Shown: positions 37,895 to 46,571, counted from the stretch's first letter. The stretch is 64,000 nt of DNA from Maricaulis maris MCS10 (GCF_000014745.1 NC_008347.1:1931001-1995000), one strand, 5' to 3'. Numbers and translations are program-made. Notes: generated by a model not told the origin, from the sequence alone.

Positions 37895-40032
37895 GAGCGG
37901 GACTTTCCGCCACCACCAAACAGGCGTTGCCAGAATCCACCGCTGGCGACAGGCACCCGGGCGGTTTCAGGCGCTGCTGTCTTCACGTCAGGAGCCGCGC
38001 CATCCCCGGCATTATCGGTGCCCAGCCACTCACCGGTCTTGGCATCGACACCACAAGCGCCGATAGCCTCATCAAAATCGCCAAGCCACTCCAGATAGGG
38101 TGTTGTGGAGTCCAGATGGTCCGCGGACGGGGGACGGCGGACCTGCATGGCGCTGAAAGTCATGATCTGGCGTTCCAGCTTGTAGAACTCCAGGCAGTTG
38201 TCATCCCAAGAAAGCCCCATGCGATCGAACAGGGACCGCAAGGTCGCCTCGAACTCGACAACCAGTGTCTCGTACTGAACCGGCGTCACCGTTTGCGGAT
38301 AGGTCCGCTGCCAGTAATCGCACAGGCGCGCCTGCTCGGCATAATAGTGTCGGATGTCGTCGAGTGAATGGGCGAAGGGCCACTGCCGGGTAAAGTTGCG
38401 CCGGAAAATGGAAAAGGCCGTTTCCAGCGGTCGGCGACGGATATGGATGACCGGCGATTGCGGGAAGAGTTGGCGGATAAGACCAACCGCCTGGAAATTG
38501 CTGGGCTGCTTGTCGGTCACCCATTTGGCACCATCGAGCCCGTATTCACGCAGCTGGCGGAAATAGATTTCCCGCCACTCGGCCAGCACTCCCTCGGGTA
38601 TCGGCCCACCGCGCCAGCCATTGGCGGCGGCCCAGCGCTCGAACTGCTCGAAAATATAGGGCAGCGCCGGAAGCTCGCCGGAGGGCTCGATATCGGCATG
38701 GGCTGACACCGCGGCCTCCAACAGCGTCGTGCCCGAGCGCGGCATGCCGACAATGAAGATGGGGACCGGCCCGGACACGGGAATGCCGGCCGGTTCGCGC
38801 CCGTCGAACTGGCCCATCAGACGGTCGACCCGCTGGTGCTGGGCGTCCCGGTCATAGCCCGACTCCAGCTTGCCATTATGCTGCAGCCACTTCACCTTAT
38901 TGGCCCGTTCCCAGGTCGCGAAGGCGTCAGCGCGACGCTTGCGGCGATGATAGGTATCACCCAGCGCGAATAATGAGACCGACTGCCGATCTGCCGGCAG
39001 ATCGGTGGCGTCGCGCGCGGTTTCAAGCACAGCCAGCTCGCTATCCTCGATCCGGCCGCCGGTCGTCTCGGCGAGGAAAGCGCAGGCGTCGAGATGATCG
39101 GGATGGGCCGCGAGGATTCGACGGCAATAGGTCTCCACTTCCTCGACACGACCGGCGAAATTGCCAATCCGGGCCAGCCCGAACAGGGCGTCTGCCGAAT
39201 TCGGGTCGATTTCCAGTGCCGCTTCAAAGGTCTGTCGCGCGGTCTCGGTGTCACGAGCGCCAAGATACAAACGCCCCAGCGCCGCCAGGGAGCCCGGGTC
39301 GCGCCCGCGCTCCGCCACAACCGGCCGGAAAATCTCGATCGCACGACGATAATAACCCAGTTGGGACAGCGCCTGGGCCAGGGCGCCGCGCGCGTCATTG
39401 TCGTTCGGGACAACATCCAGCCACGCCTGGGCAACCTCGCGAAGGAGACTCCAATCGGCGCGATTTCGCGCGATAGCAGCCTTGATCGCATAGCCCTCAG
39501 GCGGCATCCCTCCCCCCAGCGCCGCTTGCGCGATATCCAGTGCGGCCTCGGCGTCGTCAGCGCGACCAAGTTGCATTTCCAGCCCGGCCAGACGGATCGC
39601 CACGCTGGCACGGGCGGGGTGTTTGCCCTCGGCCTTCAGCGCCTTGCTGAAACAGGACGCCGCCAAGGGCAGATTGCCGCCAATTCCGGCGAGGTCGCCC
39701 AGGCGGCCCCAGATATCAAAACGACCTGTGTCGCACTCACTGGCGCGACGCGCAGCATCCAGTGCCGCCGCCGCATTGCCTTCGGCTTCCAGCTGGATCG
39801 ACCGGTAGAGGTGGACCGATGCATTGTCGGCATCCGCGGCCTCCGCCCGGTCGAGCCAGGCCCGACCGCCCGCTACATTGCCGCATTCGATGTCACATAT
39901 CCCCAAAAGACCCATCGCTTCAGCGTCATCCGGGCGCGTCTCCAGAACCGTATGGCAGAGCGCTCGGGCTTGATCGAATGCATCCTGAAGGCGCAGGTCT
40001 CGCGCCTGGGCCAGGCGTGGGTCCAGGGTCAT
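37891..40032 (-). CDS. TPR-repeat sulfotransferase
   Basis: The 713-residue protein has an N-terminal TPR solenoid (residues 1-about 380). A sulfotransferase domain (about 420-660) carries the PAPS 5'-phosphosulfate loop VGMPRSGTTLLEAA at 428-441 and a 3'-phosphate-binding stretch IHIRRRPLETAFSIF at 529-543. A low-complexity Ala/Pro/Val tail follows. This architecture is similar to TPR-sulfotransferases resembling tyrosylprotein sulfotransferase; the acceptor (protein Tyr, glycan or other) cannot be told. It overlaps both neighbours by four bases (ATGA), so the three genes form one translational unit. Confidence 0.85.
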   Translation of the reverse strand: MTLDPRLAQARDLRLQDAFDQARALCHTVLETRPDDAEAMGLLGICDIECGNVAGGRAWLDRAEAADADNASVHLYRSIQLEAEGNAAAALDAARRASECDTGRFDIWGRLGDLAGIGGNLPLAASCFSKALKAEGKHPARASVAIRLAGLEMQLGRADDAEAALDIAQAALGGGMPPEGYAIKAAIARNRADWSLLREVAQAWLDVVPNDNDARGALAQALSQLGYYRRAIEIFRPVVAERGRDPGSLAALGRLYLGARDTETARQTFEAALEIDPNSADALFGLARIGNFAGRVEEVETYCRRILAAHPDHLDACAFLAETTGGRIEDSELAVLETARDATDLPADRQSVSLFALGDTYHRRKRRADAFATWERANKVKWLQHNGKLESGYDRDAQHQRVDRLMGQFDGREPAGIPVSGPVPIFIVGMPRSGTTLLEAAVSAHADIEPSGELPALPYIFEQFERWAAANGWRGGPIPEGVLAEWREIYFRQLREYGLDGAKWVTDKQPSNFQAVGLIRQLFPQSPVIHIRRRPLETAFSIFRRNFTRQWPFAHSLDDIRHYYAEQARLCDYWQRTYPQTVTPVQYETLVVEFEATLRSLFDRMGLSWDDNCLEFYKLERQIMTFSAMQVRRPPSADHLDSTTPYLEWLGDFDEAIGACGVDAKTGEWLGTDNAGDGAAPDVKTAAPETARVPVASGGFWQRLFGGGGKSRS

Positions 40033-40793
40033 CCCGCAGCTCCTGCAGGCGCATCATTGCGGAACCAGCCTGTGATCTGGTAGCGCCCTTCGCCGGCAAA
40101 GGGCGACACGGGACTGACCGCATGCATGCGGCGGCCATCGAAGATCGACAACATGTTGAAGCGTGGCAGGAAGGCCCGCGACACGTCCAGCCCGTCTTCG
40201 ACCAGCATCAGCAAGCCCCCCCAGTCGGTCTGCCAGTTGCGGGTGAAACCGAGCGTGTAGGCGGCGACGCGTTCCTGGTCGTGACCTTCATCAACATGGC
40301 GGGTCAGGAAATGCCCCCGGGCATAGCGGGTCGCCTGGGCGTCTGCCTTGGTAACCACAGGTGCACCAGTGACGGTCCGGCCGAACTGCAGGAATTCGGG
40401 AGAGTTCAAGAACTCGGTGATGCGGTGGACAGGATGCCCCGGATCCCAATGCGAAGTGTAGGCCTGGATCATCGGATAGGCGTCGTAGAGATAGCCGTAA
40501 TTCTTCTGGGCCCGCTGCATCACAGCCCCGATCTGGGCCGAGATCGCGTCACGGCCCATGCGCTGCACATCCTGCTGGGTCAGCTGGACGACAATCTCGC
40601 CGTCACCGCCGGGAGTCGGCTCGGGAAAGACGATGCGCCAGTTAAGCGTATCACGCAGGATGGCGCTGATCTGGTCGGCCAGTTCGGGTTCGAATACGTC
40701 CGGTATCTGGACCAGCTTCTCTTGCGCGTAGAGACTCGCCCAATGGGCCGCGTCCAGGGCCGGATTGAGACGGAGGTTGAGCGATTCGGACAT
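40029..40793 (-). CDS. 2OG-Fe(II) oxygenase (prolyl-hydroxylase-like)
   Basis: The 254-residue protein shows the iron-binding HxD as RHVDEG (His166, Asp168), the strand YTLGFTRNWQTDWGGLLML, the distal His224 in RRMHAVSPV and the 2-oxoglutarate-binding Arg237 in GEGRYQITGWF. It therefore has a full facial triad plus the co-substrate Arg and should be an active dioxygenase. Hydroxylation of protein or peptide residues is the usual role for this group. It is the first gene of the operon with the sulfotransferase and TPR-oxygenase. Confidence 0.85.
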   Translation of the reverse strand: MSESLNLRLNPALDAAHWASLYAQEKLVQIPDVFEPELADQISAILRDTLNWRIVFPEPTPGGDGEIVVQLTQQDVQRMGRDAISAQIGAVMQRAQKNYGYLYDAYPMIQAYTSHWDPGHPVHRITEFLNSPEFLQFGRTVTGAPVVTKADAQATRYARGHFLTRHVDEGHDQERVAAYTLGFTRNWQTDWGGLLMLVEDGLDVSRAFLPRFNMLSIFDGRRMHAVSPVSPFAGEGRYQITGWFRNDAPAGAAG

Positions 40794-40892
40794 GGGCGGG
40801 CACCAGCGGCAACAAACAGACCGAAAACACCTATCCAGACCACCCCACCCTGTCCAGATGAGCGGTCAGCGCCGCGCCCGGGGATGTCGCAA

Positions 40893-40925
40893 AGAAAACG
40901 GCGCGCCCCGGATGGAGCGCGCCGC
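40893..40925 (-). terminator. Intrinsic terminator downstream of second tuf
   Basis: On the minus strand CGGCGCGCTCC, ATCC and GGGGCGCGCCG (with a G·T pair) form a strong stem followed by TTTTCTTT. It lies 26 bases beyond the stop codon of the stray tuf 3' fragment and about 100 beyond the real tuf stop. Confidence 0.85.
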
Positions 40926-40950
40926 ATTCACGTGTCGATGTCGCGTGCGA

Positions 40951-40984
40951 CTACTCGATGATTTTCGAGACGACGCCGGCGCCG
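40951..40984 (-). pseudogene. 34-bp duplicate of the tuf 3' end
   Basis: These 34 bases are identical to the last 34 bases of the first tuf gene (15157-15190), including its stop codon. They differ at four positions from the corresponding end of the adjacent second tuf (41028-41061). The copy begins at the Gly-Ala-Gly-Val-Val-Ser-Lys region and is separated from the second tuf stop by a 43-base GC-rich spacer without clear function. Confidence 0.85.
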
Positions 40985-41027
40985 CCCGTTCTGGTTGACG
41001 GTTGGGCCGGCCGGTTTGTCTCAAAGA

Positions 41028-42218
41028 CTATTCAATAATCTTCGAGACGACGCCGGCGCCGACGGTGCGGCCACCTTCACGGATTGCGAAGCGGAGCTTC
41101 TCTTCCATGGCGATCGGCACGATCAGCTCGACATTCATTTCGATATTGTCGCCCGGCATCACCATTTCCGTACCTTCGTTCAGCGTCACAACACCGGTAA
41201 CGTCGGTGGTGCGGAAGTAGAACTGCGGGCGGTAATTGGTGAAGAACGGAGTATGACGGCCGCCTTCTTCCTTGGTCAGGATGTAGGCTTCAGCCACGAA
41301 CTTGTGGTGCGGCGTGATGGAGCCCGGCTTGGCCAGAACCTGGCCACGCTCGACACCTTCACGGTCCACGCCGCGAAGCAGCACGCCGACATTGTCGCCA
41401 GCCTGGCCCTGATCGAGCAGCTTGCGGAACATCTCGACGCCGGTGCAGGTCGTCTTCGTGGTGTCACGGACACCGACGATTTCGATTTCTTCACCAACCT
41501 TGACGACACCGCGCTCGATACGGCCGGTCACAACCGTGCCGCGGCCCGAGATCGAGAACACGTCCTCGATCGGCATCAGGAAAGGCTGGTCGATCGGACG
41601 CTCAGGCGTCGGGATGTACTCATCCACAGCCGCCATCAGCTCAAGGATCTTGTCCTTGCCGATATGATCGTCACGACCCTCAACAGCCGCCAGAGCCGAA
41701 CCCGCAACGATCGGCAGATCGTCGCCCGGGAACTCGTAGGAGGACAGAAGTTCGCGAACTTCCATCTCGACCAGCTCGAGCAGCTCTTCATCGTCAACCT
41801 GGTCAACCTTGTTCAGGAAAACCACCAGTGCCGGAACGCCAACCTGGCGGGCCAGCAGGATGTGCTCGCGCGTCTGCGGCATCGGGCCGTCAGCGGCGTT
41901 CACAACCAGGATCGCGCCGTCCATCTGCGCCGCACCCGTGATCATGTTCTTCACATAGTCAGCGTGGCCCGGGCAATCAACGTGGGCGTAGTGACGGTTG
42001 GCCGTCTCATACTCAACGTGAGCCGTCGAAATCGTGATGCCGCGTGCCTTCTCTTCAGGCGCACTGTCAATCTCGTCATAACCCTTCGCGGTACCGCCGG
42101 ACGCTTCCGCCAGTACCATCGTGATCGCAGCCGTCAGCGTCGTCTTGCCGTGGTCAACGTGACCAATCGTGCCGATGTTCGCGTGCGGCTTGGTGCGCTC
42201 AAACTTTTCCTTCGCCAT
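41028..42218 (-). CDS. tuf: Elongation factor Tu, copy 2
   Basis: The 396-residue protein starts at ATG 42218 ([16 protein letters not shown]) and its translation is identical by eye to the copy at 15157-16347, with [17 protein letters not shown] and NKVD. At DNA level the few differences are silent and appear mainly toward the 3' end (for example around 41250-41340 and the last codons ATT-ATT-GAA). It follows tRNA-Gly by 228 bases, like the tRNA-tufB arrangement of gammaproteobacteria, and may be cotranscribed with it. A possible own promoter (TTGACG at 42399-42394) has a weak -10. Confidence 0.97.
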
Positions 42219-42446
42219 GATCTTACCTCTTGAACGCCGATCTTGATCGAGAAGATGGGCTATAGACTTGGATGTATTGATTTCATTGGATACGGCGAGG
42301 CCATACCCGTCAGACCGGCGCGGGATAGCGTCGCTCGCCGTGGAAGGCAAGTCCGAAGCGCGGATCGGGTGTTTCGGCTGCAGATGGGCAGACCGTCAAC
42401 ACAGGGCGACGAAAACGTCAGGCTCAGGTTTTCAATGAGAAGAAAA

Positions 42447-42520
42447 TGGAGCGGGTAGTCGGGATCGAACCGGCATCCTCAGCTTGGAAGGCTGCTGCAC
42501 TACCATTGTGCTATACCCGC
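42447..42520 (-). tRNA. tRNA-Gly (anticodon TCC)
   Basis: The 74-base tRNA has a perfect acceptor stem GCGGGTA/TACCCGC, D arm GCAC/GTGC, anticodon loop CTTCCAA (anticodon TCC) and loop TTCGATC. The 3' CCA is encoded. Two stem positions are non-canonical as read: G27-A43 and C50-A64. Confidence 0.95.
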
Positions 42521-42542
42521 ATGTCCCAAGGGACGGGCGATG

Positions 42543-42571
42543 TGTTTAGCGAATTCACTTCGGTGCGTCGA
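42543..42571 (-). promoter_or_regulatory. Promoter candidate for tRNA-Gly (and tuf copy 2)
   Basis: On the minus strand TCGACG (42571-42566), a 17-base spacer and TAAACA (42548-42543) would start transcription about 15 bases before the tRNA. Confidence 0.5.
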
Positions 42572-42631
42572 GGGGGCGGATACATTGAAGCCTGCAAGTG
42601 GGCAATCCGGCAGCGCTGACAGGTGAGCCGA

Positions 42632-43771
42632 TCAGCCGGCGCGGCTGGCCGACACTGTCTTGTCAGACGAGCAGAGCTCGGGTTCGACACGATTCCGCCC
42701 ACCGCGCTTGGCGCGGTAAAGATACTCGTCGGCGCGCGCGAGGAGGTCTGTCGCGCTCGCATTCACATCGCACTCGGTTACGCCGAAACTGGCTGTCGGC
42801 GAGACCGAACCGCGCCCGTCCACTTGTATAGAAATCGCGGCGATCATCTTGCGCATGCGTTCCGCCATCAGCCGCGCCTGCTGCCCCGACACACCAGGCA
42901 GGACGACGACGAACTCTTCACCGCCGATACGGCCGAGCATGTCTGACGTCCGTAAGGCCTGCTTTACCACCCGCACGGTTTCGATCAGGACCCGGTCGCC
43001 GGCGAGGTGCCCGAATGTGTCATTGACCCGCTTGAAATGATCGAGATCGAAGACAACAACAGCGAACGGTATCCCGGTTTCGCGATGGCGGTCGGTTTCC
43101 GCGGCCAGGATCTGGTCAATTGCCGCGCGATTGGCGGCACCGGTCAGGGCATCCGTCGCGGCCCGTTCGCGGAAATGGGCCATTGAAATCTCGGCCGCCT
43201 TCCTGGCCGTCTCAAGGCGATGGGCCGCGTTGACCATCTCACGTCGGAAAATCGTCGCCCCGATGAAAATGAAAATGGCGGCCCCACCCAACGCCGTGAG
43301 CAAGGTCACATTGCTGCTGGTGACCGAATAACCGGCGGTTTCGGGAGATTGGACGACACACCCCACATAGATCGACAACGCCGCCAGCAAATAGGCAAGA
43401 CCGGTCCGCCACCCGACGGCCAACGTAAACGTCATGATACCCGGGAGCATCATGATATTGGCAGGCGATATCAAGGCCTTGCCCATGGCCGCCATGCCGA
43501 CCAGCATGACCAGCAAGAGCGACCCGAGCAATCGCGCACGGATCTTGTAGTCATTGGCTGCATTGACCCAGATCGGCGCCACAAGGCAGATCAGCGACGC
43601 GATCGCCCCCGTCACCAACAGGCCGGGCTGGTCTTCCAGGAATTCCAAGCTGACCAAGGTGACCGTCATACCTGCGATTCCGGGCAGCACGCAAAACGCC
43701 GACAATGATCGACGCGACGCGATGTCCATGTGCTGATCGGTGCTATCTGCCGGCCAGTACCGTCGCAGCAT
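42632..43771 (-). CDS. Membrane-bound diguanylate cyclase (GGDEF domain)
   Basis: About 379 residues from ATG 43771 (MLRRYWPAD), preceded by GGAGGG. About six hydrophobic segments (residues 25-190) are followed by a short linker helix and a GGDEF domain with DALTGAANRAAID, DLDHFKRVNDTFGHLAGD and active-site GGEEF. RTSD five residues before GGEEF is the canonical inhibitory I-site (RxxD). It should synthesise c-di-GMP from GTP and be product-inhibited. The N-terminal sensory part resembles no family that I recognise. It is monocistronic. Confidence 0.9.
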   Translation of the reverse strand: MLRRYWPADSTDQHMDIASRRSLSAFCVLPGIAGMTVTLVSLEFLEDQPGLLVTGAIASLICLVAPIWVNAANDYKIRARLLGSLLLVMLVGMAAMGKALISPANIMMLPGIMTFTLAVGWRTGLAYLLAALSIYVGCVVQSPETAGYSVTSSNVTLLTALGGAAIFIFIGATIFRREMVNAAHRLETARKAAEISMAHFRERAATDALTGAANRAAIDQILAAETDRHRETGIPFAVVVFDLDHFKRVNDTFGHLAGDRVLIETVRVVKQALRTSDMLGRIGGEEFVVVLPGVSGQQARLMAERMRKMIAAISIQVDGRGSVSPTASFGVTECDVNASATDLLARADEYLYRAKRGGRNRVEPELCSSDKTVSASRAG

Positions 43772-43983
43772 GACGGATTTCCCTCCCAACTCGAAAGGAA
43801 AGCCTAGCGCAAATTTGTTTAAAGCGTCTGAAGGCGAGGCCGATCGACGCGATCCCAATAATCTTCTGGACGATCAAGACAAAGGTCTAGCGGAAGGGAC
43901 GAACCAACGTCGAACCATACGGGCTTGCCCGCGCGGTCGCGGGCCGGTCCATCGGAGCGTCTGCGAAGCGGACTGCCGTGAGA

Positions 43984-44223
43984 CTACCACAACCGCTTGT
44001 TCGCGAACGCCTTACCGGAGCCGGTCTTGAGGTACCGCTCGAACGCGTAGGCAGCACCTTTGCTTTGAAATGCGAGATAGCTCACCAGCTTCCAGGGTCG
44101 AAATTTCGCGGTATGTGGCGATCCGCCAGCATTGTGTCGAGCCAGTCGTGCCTTCAAGTCCGACGTGCAACCCGTATAACGTTCGCCCGCCACCGAGCTT
44201 TCAATGAGGTAGACGTCGTGCAC
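43984..44223 (-). CDS. Small GIY-YIG domain protein (UPF0213/YhbQ-like)
   Basis: 79 residues from a GTG at 44223, with GAGG nine bases upstream. The GIY-YIG fold is recognisable: VYLIESSVAGERYTG, SDLKARLARHNAGG, AKFRPWKLVSYLAF and the end YLKTGSGKAFANKRLW. The catalytic Tyr pair, the Arg of KARLARH and a Glu (AFERYL) are present. Family members are predicted small endonucleases of unclear role. The same frame is open upstream through tRNA-Tyr, but that part is not protein-like, so the GTG start is preferred. Confidence 0.75.
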   Translation of the reverse strand: MHDVYLIESSVAGERYTGCTSDLKARLARHNAGGSPHTAKFRPWKLVSYLAFQSKGAAYAFERYLKTGSGKAFANKRLW

Positions 44224-44485
44224 GGCGATGCCTCGTTCGCATTGCACACAATTACAACGAGCAAATCCAGACGGCAAACCATAAAGGTGTTCGTAGCGAT
44301 AAACTGCGGTCTGCCACCATAGACTGAGCTTGCACGAGGAGGACGTCCGGAATTCACGGCATGAAAGTTCGGGAAAAGCTCGCGGCGGCGTATTCGCTAT
44401 CCTTCGCCAAGGCTTCGGAGAGCACCTCTTCGCCCCGGGTGCGCGCTGCGGGTGGCGTGCCACCCGAAGCCCGCAGGGCGAAGGG
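44224..44485 (-). other. Spacer between tRNA-Tyr and the GIY-YIG gene, with nested hairpins
   Basis: No gene is seen. Positions 44428-44483 contain nested or competing inverted repeats: CTTCGCCC/GGGCGAAG (8 bp), CTGCGGG/CCCGCAG (7 bp) and CGGGTGGC/GCCACCCG (8 bp). The outer stem begins three bases from the tRNA-Tyr 3' end. There is no U-tract. The remainder is unremarkable. Confidence 0.5.
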
Positions 44486-44571
44486 TGGTGGAGGGGGTTG
44501 GATTCGAACCAACGTACGCTCTCGCGGCCAGATTTACAGTCTGGTGCCTTTAACCACTCGACCACCCCTCC
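44486..44571 (-). tRNA. tRNA-Tyr (anticodon GTA)
   Basis: The 86-base class II tRNA has a perfect acceptor stem GGAGGGG/CCCCTCC, anticodon loop CTGTAAA with anticodon GTA, a long variable arm and T loop TTCGAAT. The 3' ACCA is encoded. Confidence 0.97.
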
Positions 44572-44592
44572 ACAGGGTGCCTTCAGGCCGCG

Positions 44593-44620
44593 ACTTAACC
44601 GGCCTTTCGGAAACCTGCAA
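44593..44620 (-). promoter_or_regulatory. Promoter candidate for tRNA-Tyr
   Basis: On the minus strand TTGCAG (44620-44615), a 16-base spacer and TTAAGT (44598-44593) would start transcription about 15 bases before the tRNA. It faces away from rlmB. Confidence 0.5.
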
Positions 44621-44715
44621 GAAACAGTCTCAGCTTGCGGAGAGGCATGTTATGCCTCGGCAAATCAAGCGACCGCCCCAAAACAGGAGCGCGGACTATA
44701 GTGACGAAGACTCCC

Positions 44716-45516
44716 ATGCGCAACACCTCCAAACGCCCCGATTACAGCCGCCGCTCCAAGCCTGCTGGCACAGGGGATTCAGGCTGGATCTGGGGCCGCC
44801 ACGCAGTGCTCGCCGCAGTGGCCAACAAGCGCCGCGAAATCCTCGAACTGAAGGTCACCCGCAATGCCGCTCGGGACCTGCCCGACGGTACCGATCACCA
44901 ACAGGTCGAACCCAAGGTCATCGACAATGCGCTGCCGGAAGGCGCCGTGCACCAGGGCTTCGCTGCCCGGGCCCGGGCCCTGCCCTCCGAATCCGTCAAT
45001 GGCGTGATCGACCCGACCCATGGTGCCCTTCTGGTGCTCGACCAGATCACCGATCCACACAATGTCGGCGCCGTGCTGCGCTCGGCGGCGGCGTTCGGGA
45101 TCCGTGCCGTCATCATGCAGGACCGCAAGGCCCCGCCGCTGTTCGGTACGGTGTGCAAGAGCGCGGTCGGCGCGGCCGAGCGCGTCGCCCATGTGCGGGT
45201 GACCAATATCGCCGACACGCTGCTGGAGTTCAGCAAGGCCGGCCGGCATGTGCTGGGACTGGCCGGAGAGGCCGAACTCGACCTCGCAACGGCCCTCGCC
45301 GCCCCGGACGGCAAGGGCTGGGGGCCCGGCCTGGTCCTGGTGATGGGGTCGGAGGACAAGGGCTTGCGCCAGCGCGTGGCCGAGTGCTGCGACCAGCTCG
45401 TGCGCATCCCGATGACCGATACCGTCGAAAGCCTGAACGTCTCCAACGCAGCGGCCATTGCGCTTTACGAGGCAGCAAAATGGCGCCCCGTCAGAGACGA
45501 GACGCCATCCGCTTGA
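44716..45516 (+). CDS. rlmB: 23S rRNA (guanosine-2'-O)-methyltransferase RlmB-like (TrmH family)
   Basis: About 266 residues. The N-terminal L30e-like substrate-binding domain (WIWGRHAVLAAVANKRREI) is followed by the SPOUT/TrmH knot with motif 1 DPHNVGAVLRSAAAFG, motif 2 LVMGSEDKGLRQRV and motif 3 VESLNVSNAAAIALYEAAK. It transfers a methyl group from SAM to a ribose 2'-OH; RlmB is the best guess, but other TrmH enzymes are possible. ATG 44716 is used. An in-frame GTG at 44701 has a better placed AGGAG and may be the real start. Confidence 0.88.
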   Translation: MRNTSKRPDYSRRSKPAGTGDSGWIWGRHAVLAAVANKRREILELKVTRNAARDLPDGTDHQQVEPKVIDNALPEGAVHQGFAARARALPSESVNGVIDPTHGALLVLDQITDPHNVGAVLRSAAAFGIRAVIMQDRKAPPLFGTVCKSAVGAAERVAHVRVTNIADTLLEFSKAGRHVLGLAGEAELDLATALAAPDGKGWGPGLVLVMGSEDKGLRQRVAECCDQLVRIPMTDTVESLNVSNAAAIALYEAAKWRPVRDETPSA

Positions 45517-45566
45517 TCCGACCCTCCTGCGGGAGGCTGTGGGGCCGGATGCTTTCAGTGTCTTGG

Positions 45567-46571
45567 CTAGTTGGCGTCGCCGACGCGCAGGACGGTCCGG
45601 CCATTGCGGGTCCAGTTGACGCTGCCTTCGATCTCGGAAATCGACACGTCGCCGCCGCCATTCTCGCGCACGACCAGGTCGACGGCCGTGCCACCGAAGG
45701 AAATATCACCGGAGCCACCGATATAGGCCTCGAAAGGCTGGGCGCGGCCATCACGAACCGCAATATCGCCAGACCCATTGATGCGGGCCGAGAAGGCGCC
45801 ATTCATGCTGGCGGCCTCGACATCACCGGAACCGGAAATACCGACCGCGAGCCCGGCCACCTGACCGAATTCGACATCGCCGGACCCATTGATGCTGACG
45901 TCGGCATCGCCGTTCACATCGTCGGTCAGCACATCTCCTGAACCATTGATGGAAACACTGACTTCGCGACCGATCGTGCCGGTCTCGATATCGCCGGACC
46001 CATTGATACTGATATGCGCGGCTGCGCCGATGGCACCGGTGGTGATGTCGCCGGAACCATTGATCGCCATACGCGCCTCGCCGGCAATATCGCCGACATC
46101 AAGACGCCCACAGCTGTTCATTGACAGGTCCGCACTGCCCAGATCACCCGCCGTGCCCACATAGGCACTGTCGTCCAGGCCAAGCGCCAGCGAAGCCGGC
46201 GCGGTGATCACAAGGCTGGGATACTCATCAATGCTGTGACGACGGCCGCGATTGAGGCCGATGCTCATCGTGTTGTTGCGGGTGCTGCAATTGGTATTGC
46301 GCAGGCGCAGCCCGCCATCGATGCGCACGGTCGAACCGGAATGCGACACGGACGGATCGTCGACAAGACCGCCGGTATTGGTCATCGAAACCGAAATGGC
46401 GTCCGACGAACCCGTGCGGATTTCAATCCGGCCCACGAAATTCTCGATCTCCAGACGCTCTGCGTCATAGTTGCCAACGTCATTGGCCTGCAGGCTGGCG
46501 CCGGCTGTCATCGAGAACAGGGCGATGCCGGCAATTGCGGCGCTGGTAGCAAGCAAGATCGGTTTGGTCAT
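45567..46571 (-). CDS. Exported head-GIN / DUF2807 repeat protein
   Basis: The 334-residue protein has a signal peptide (MTKPILLATSAAIAGIALFSMTAGA-like, to about residue 26). It continues with a beta-helical region made of seven or so copies of an 18-20 residue repeat centred on NGSGDI/V or GGSGDI, about residues 165-310. This is the DUF2807/DUF4097 putative adhesin type of unknown function, presumably secreted or surface-associated. It converges on rlmB with a 50-base gap. Confidence 0.8.
   Translation of the reverse strand: MTKPILLATSAAIAGIALFSMTAGASLQANDVGNYDAERLEIENFVGRIEIRTGSSDAISVSMTNTGGLVDDPSVSHSGSTVRIDGGLRLRNTNCSTRNNTMSIGLNRGRRHSIDEYPSLVITAPASLALGLDDSAYVGTAGDLGSADLSMNSCGRLDVGDIAGEARMAINGSGDITTGAIGAAAHISINGSGDIETGTIGREVSVSINGSGDVLTDDVNGDADVSINGSGDVEFGQVAGLAVGISGSGDVEAASMNGAFSARINGSGDIAVRDGRAQPFEAYIGGSGDISFGGTAVDLVVRENGGGDVSISEIEGSVNWTRNGRTVLRVGDAN

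Noticed and set aside
42371..42399. Separate promoter for the second tuf gene
   Set aside because: TTGACG is good, but the -10 candidate CGAAAC at 17 bases is poor, so it is not listed as a feature.
44224..44565. N-terminal extension of the GIY-YIG gene through tRNA-Tyr
   Set aside because: The frame is open only because it translates the tRNA sequence; the real domain begins at the GTG at 44223.
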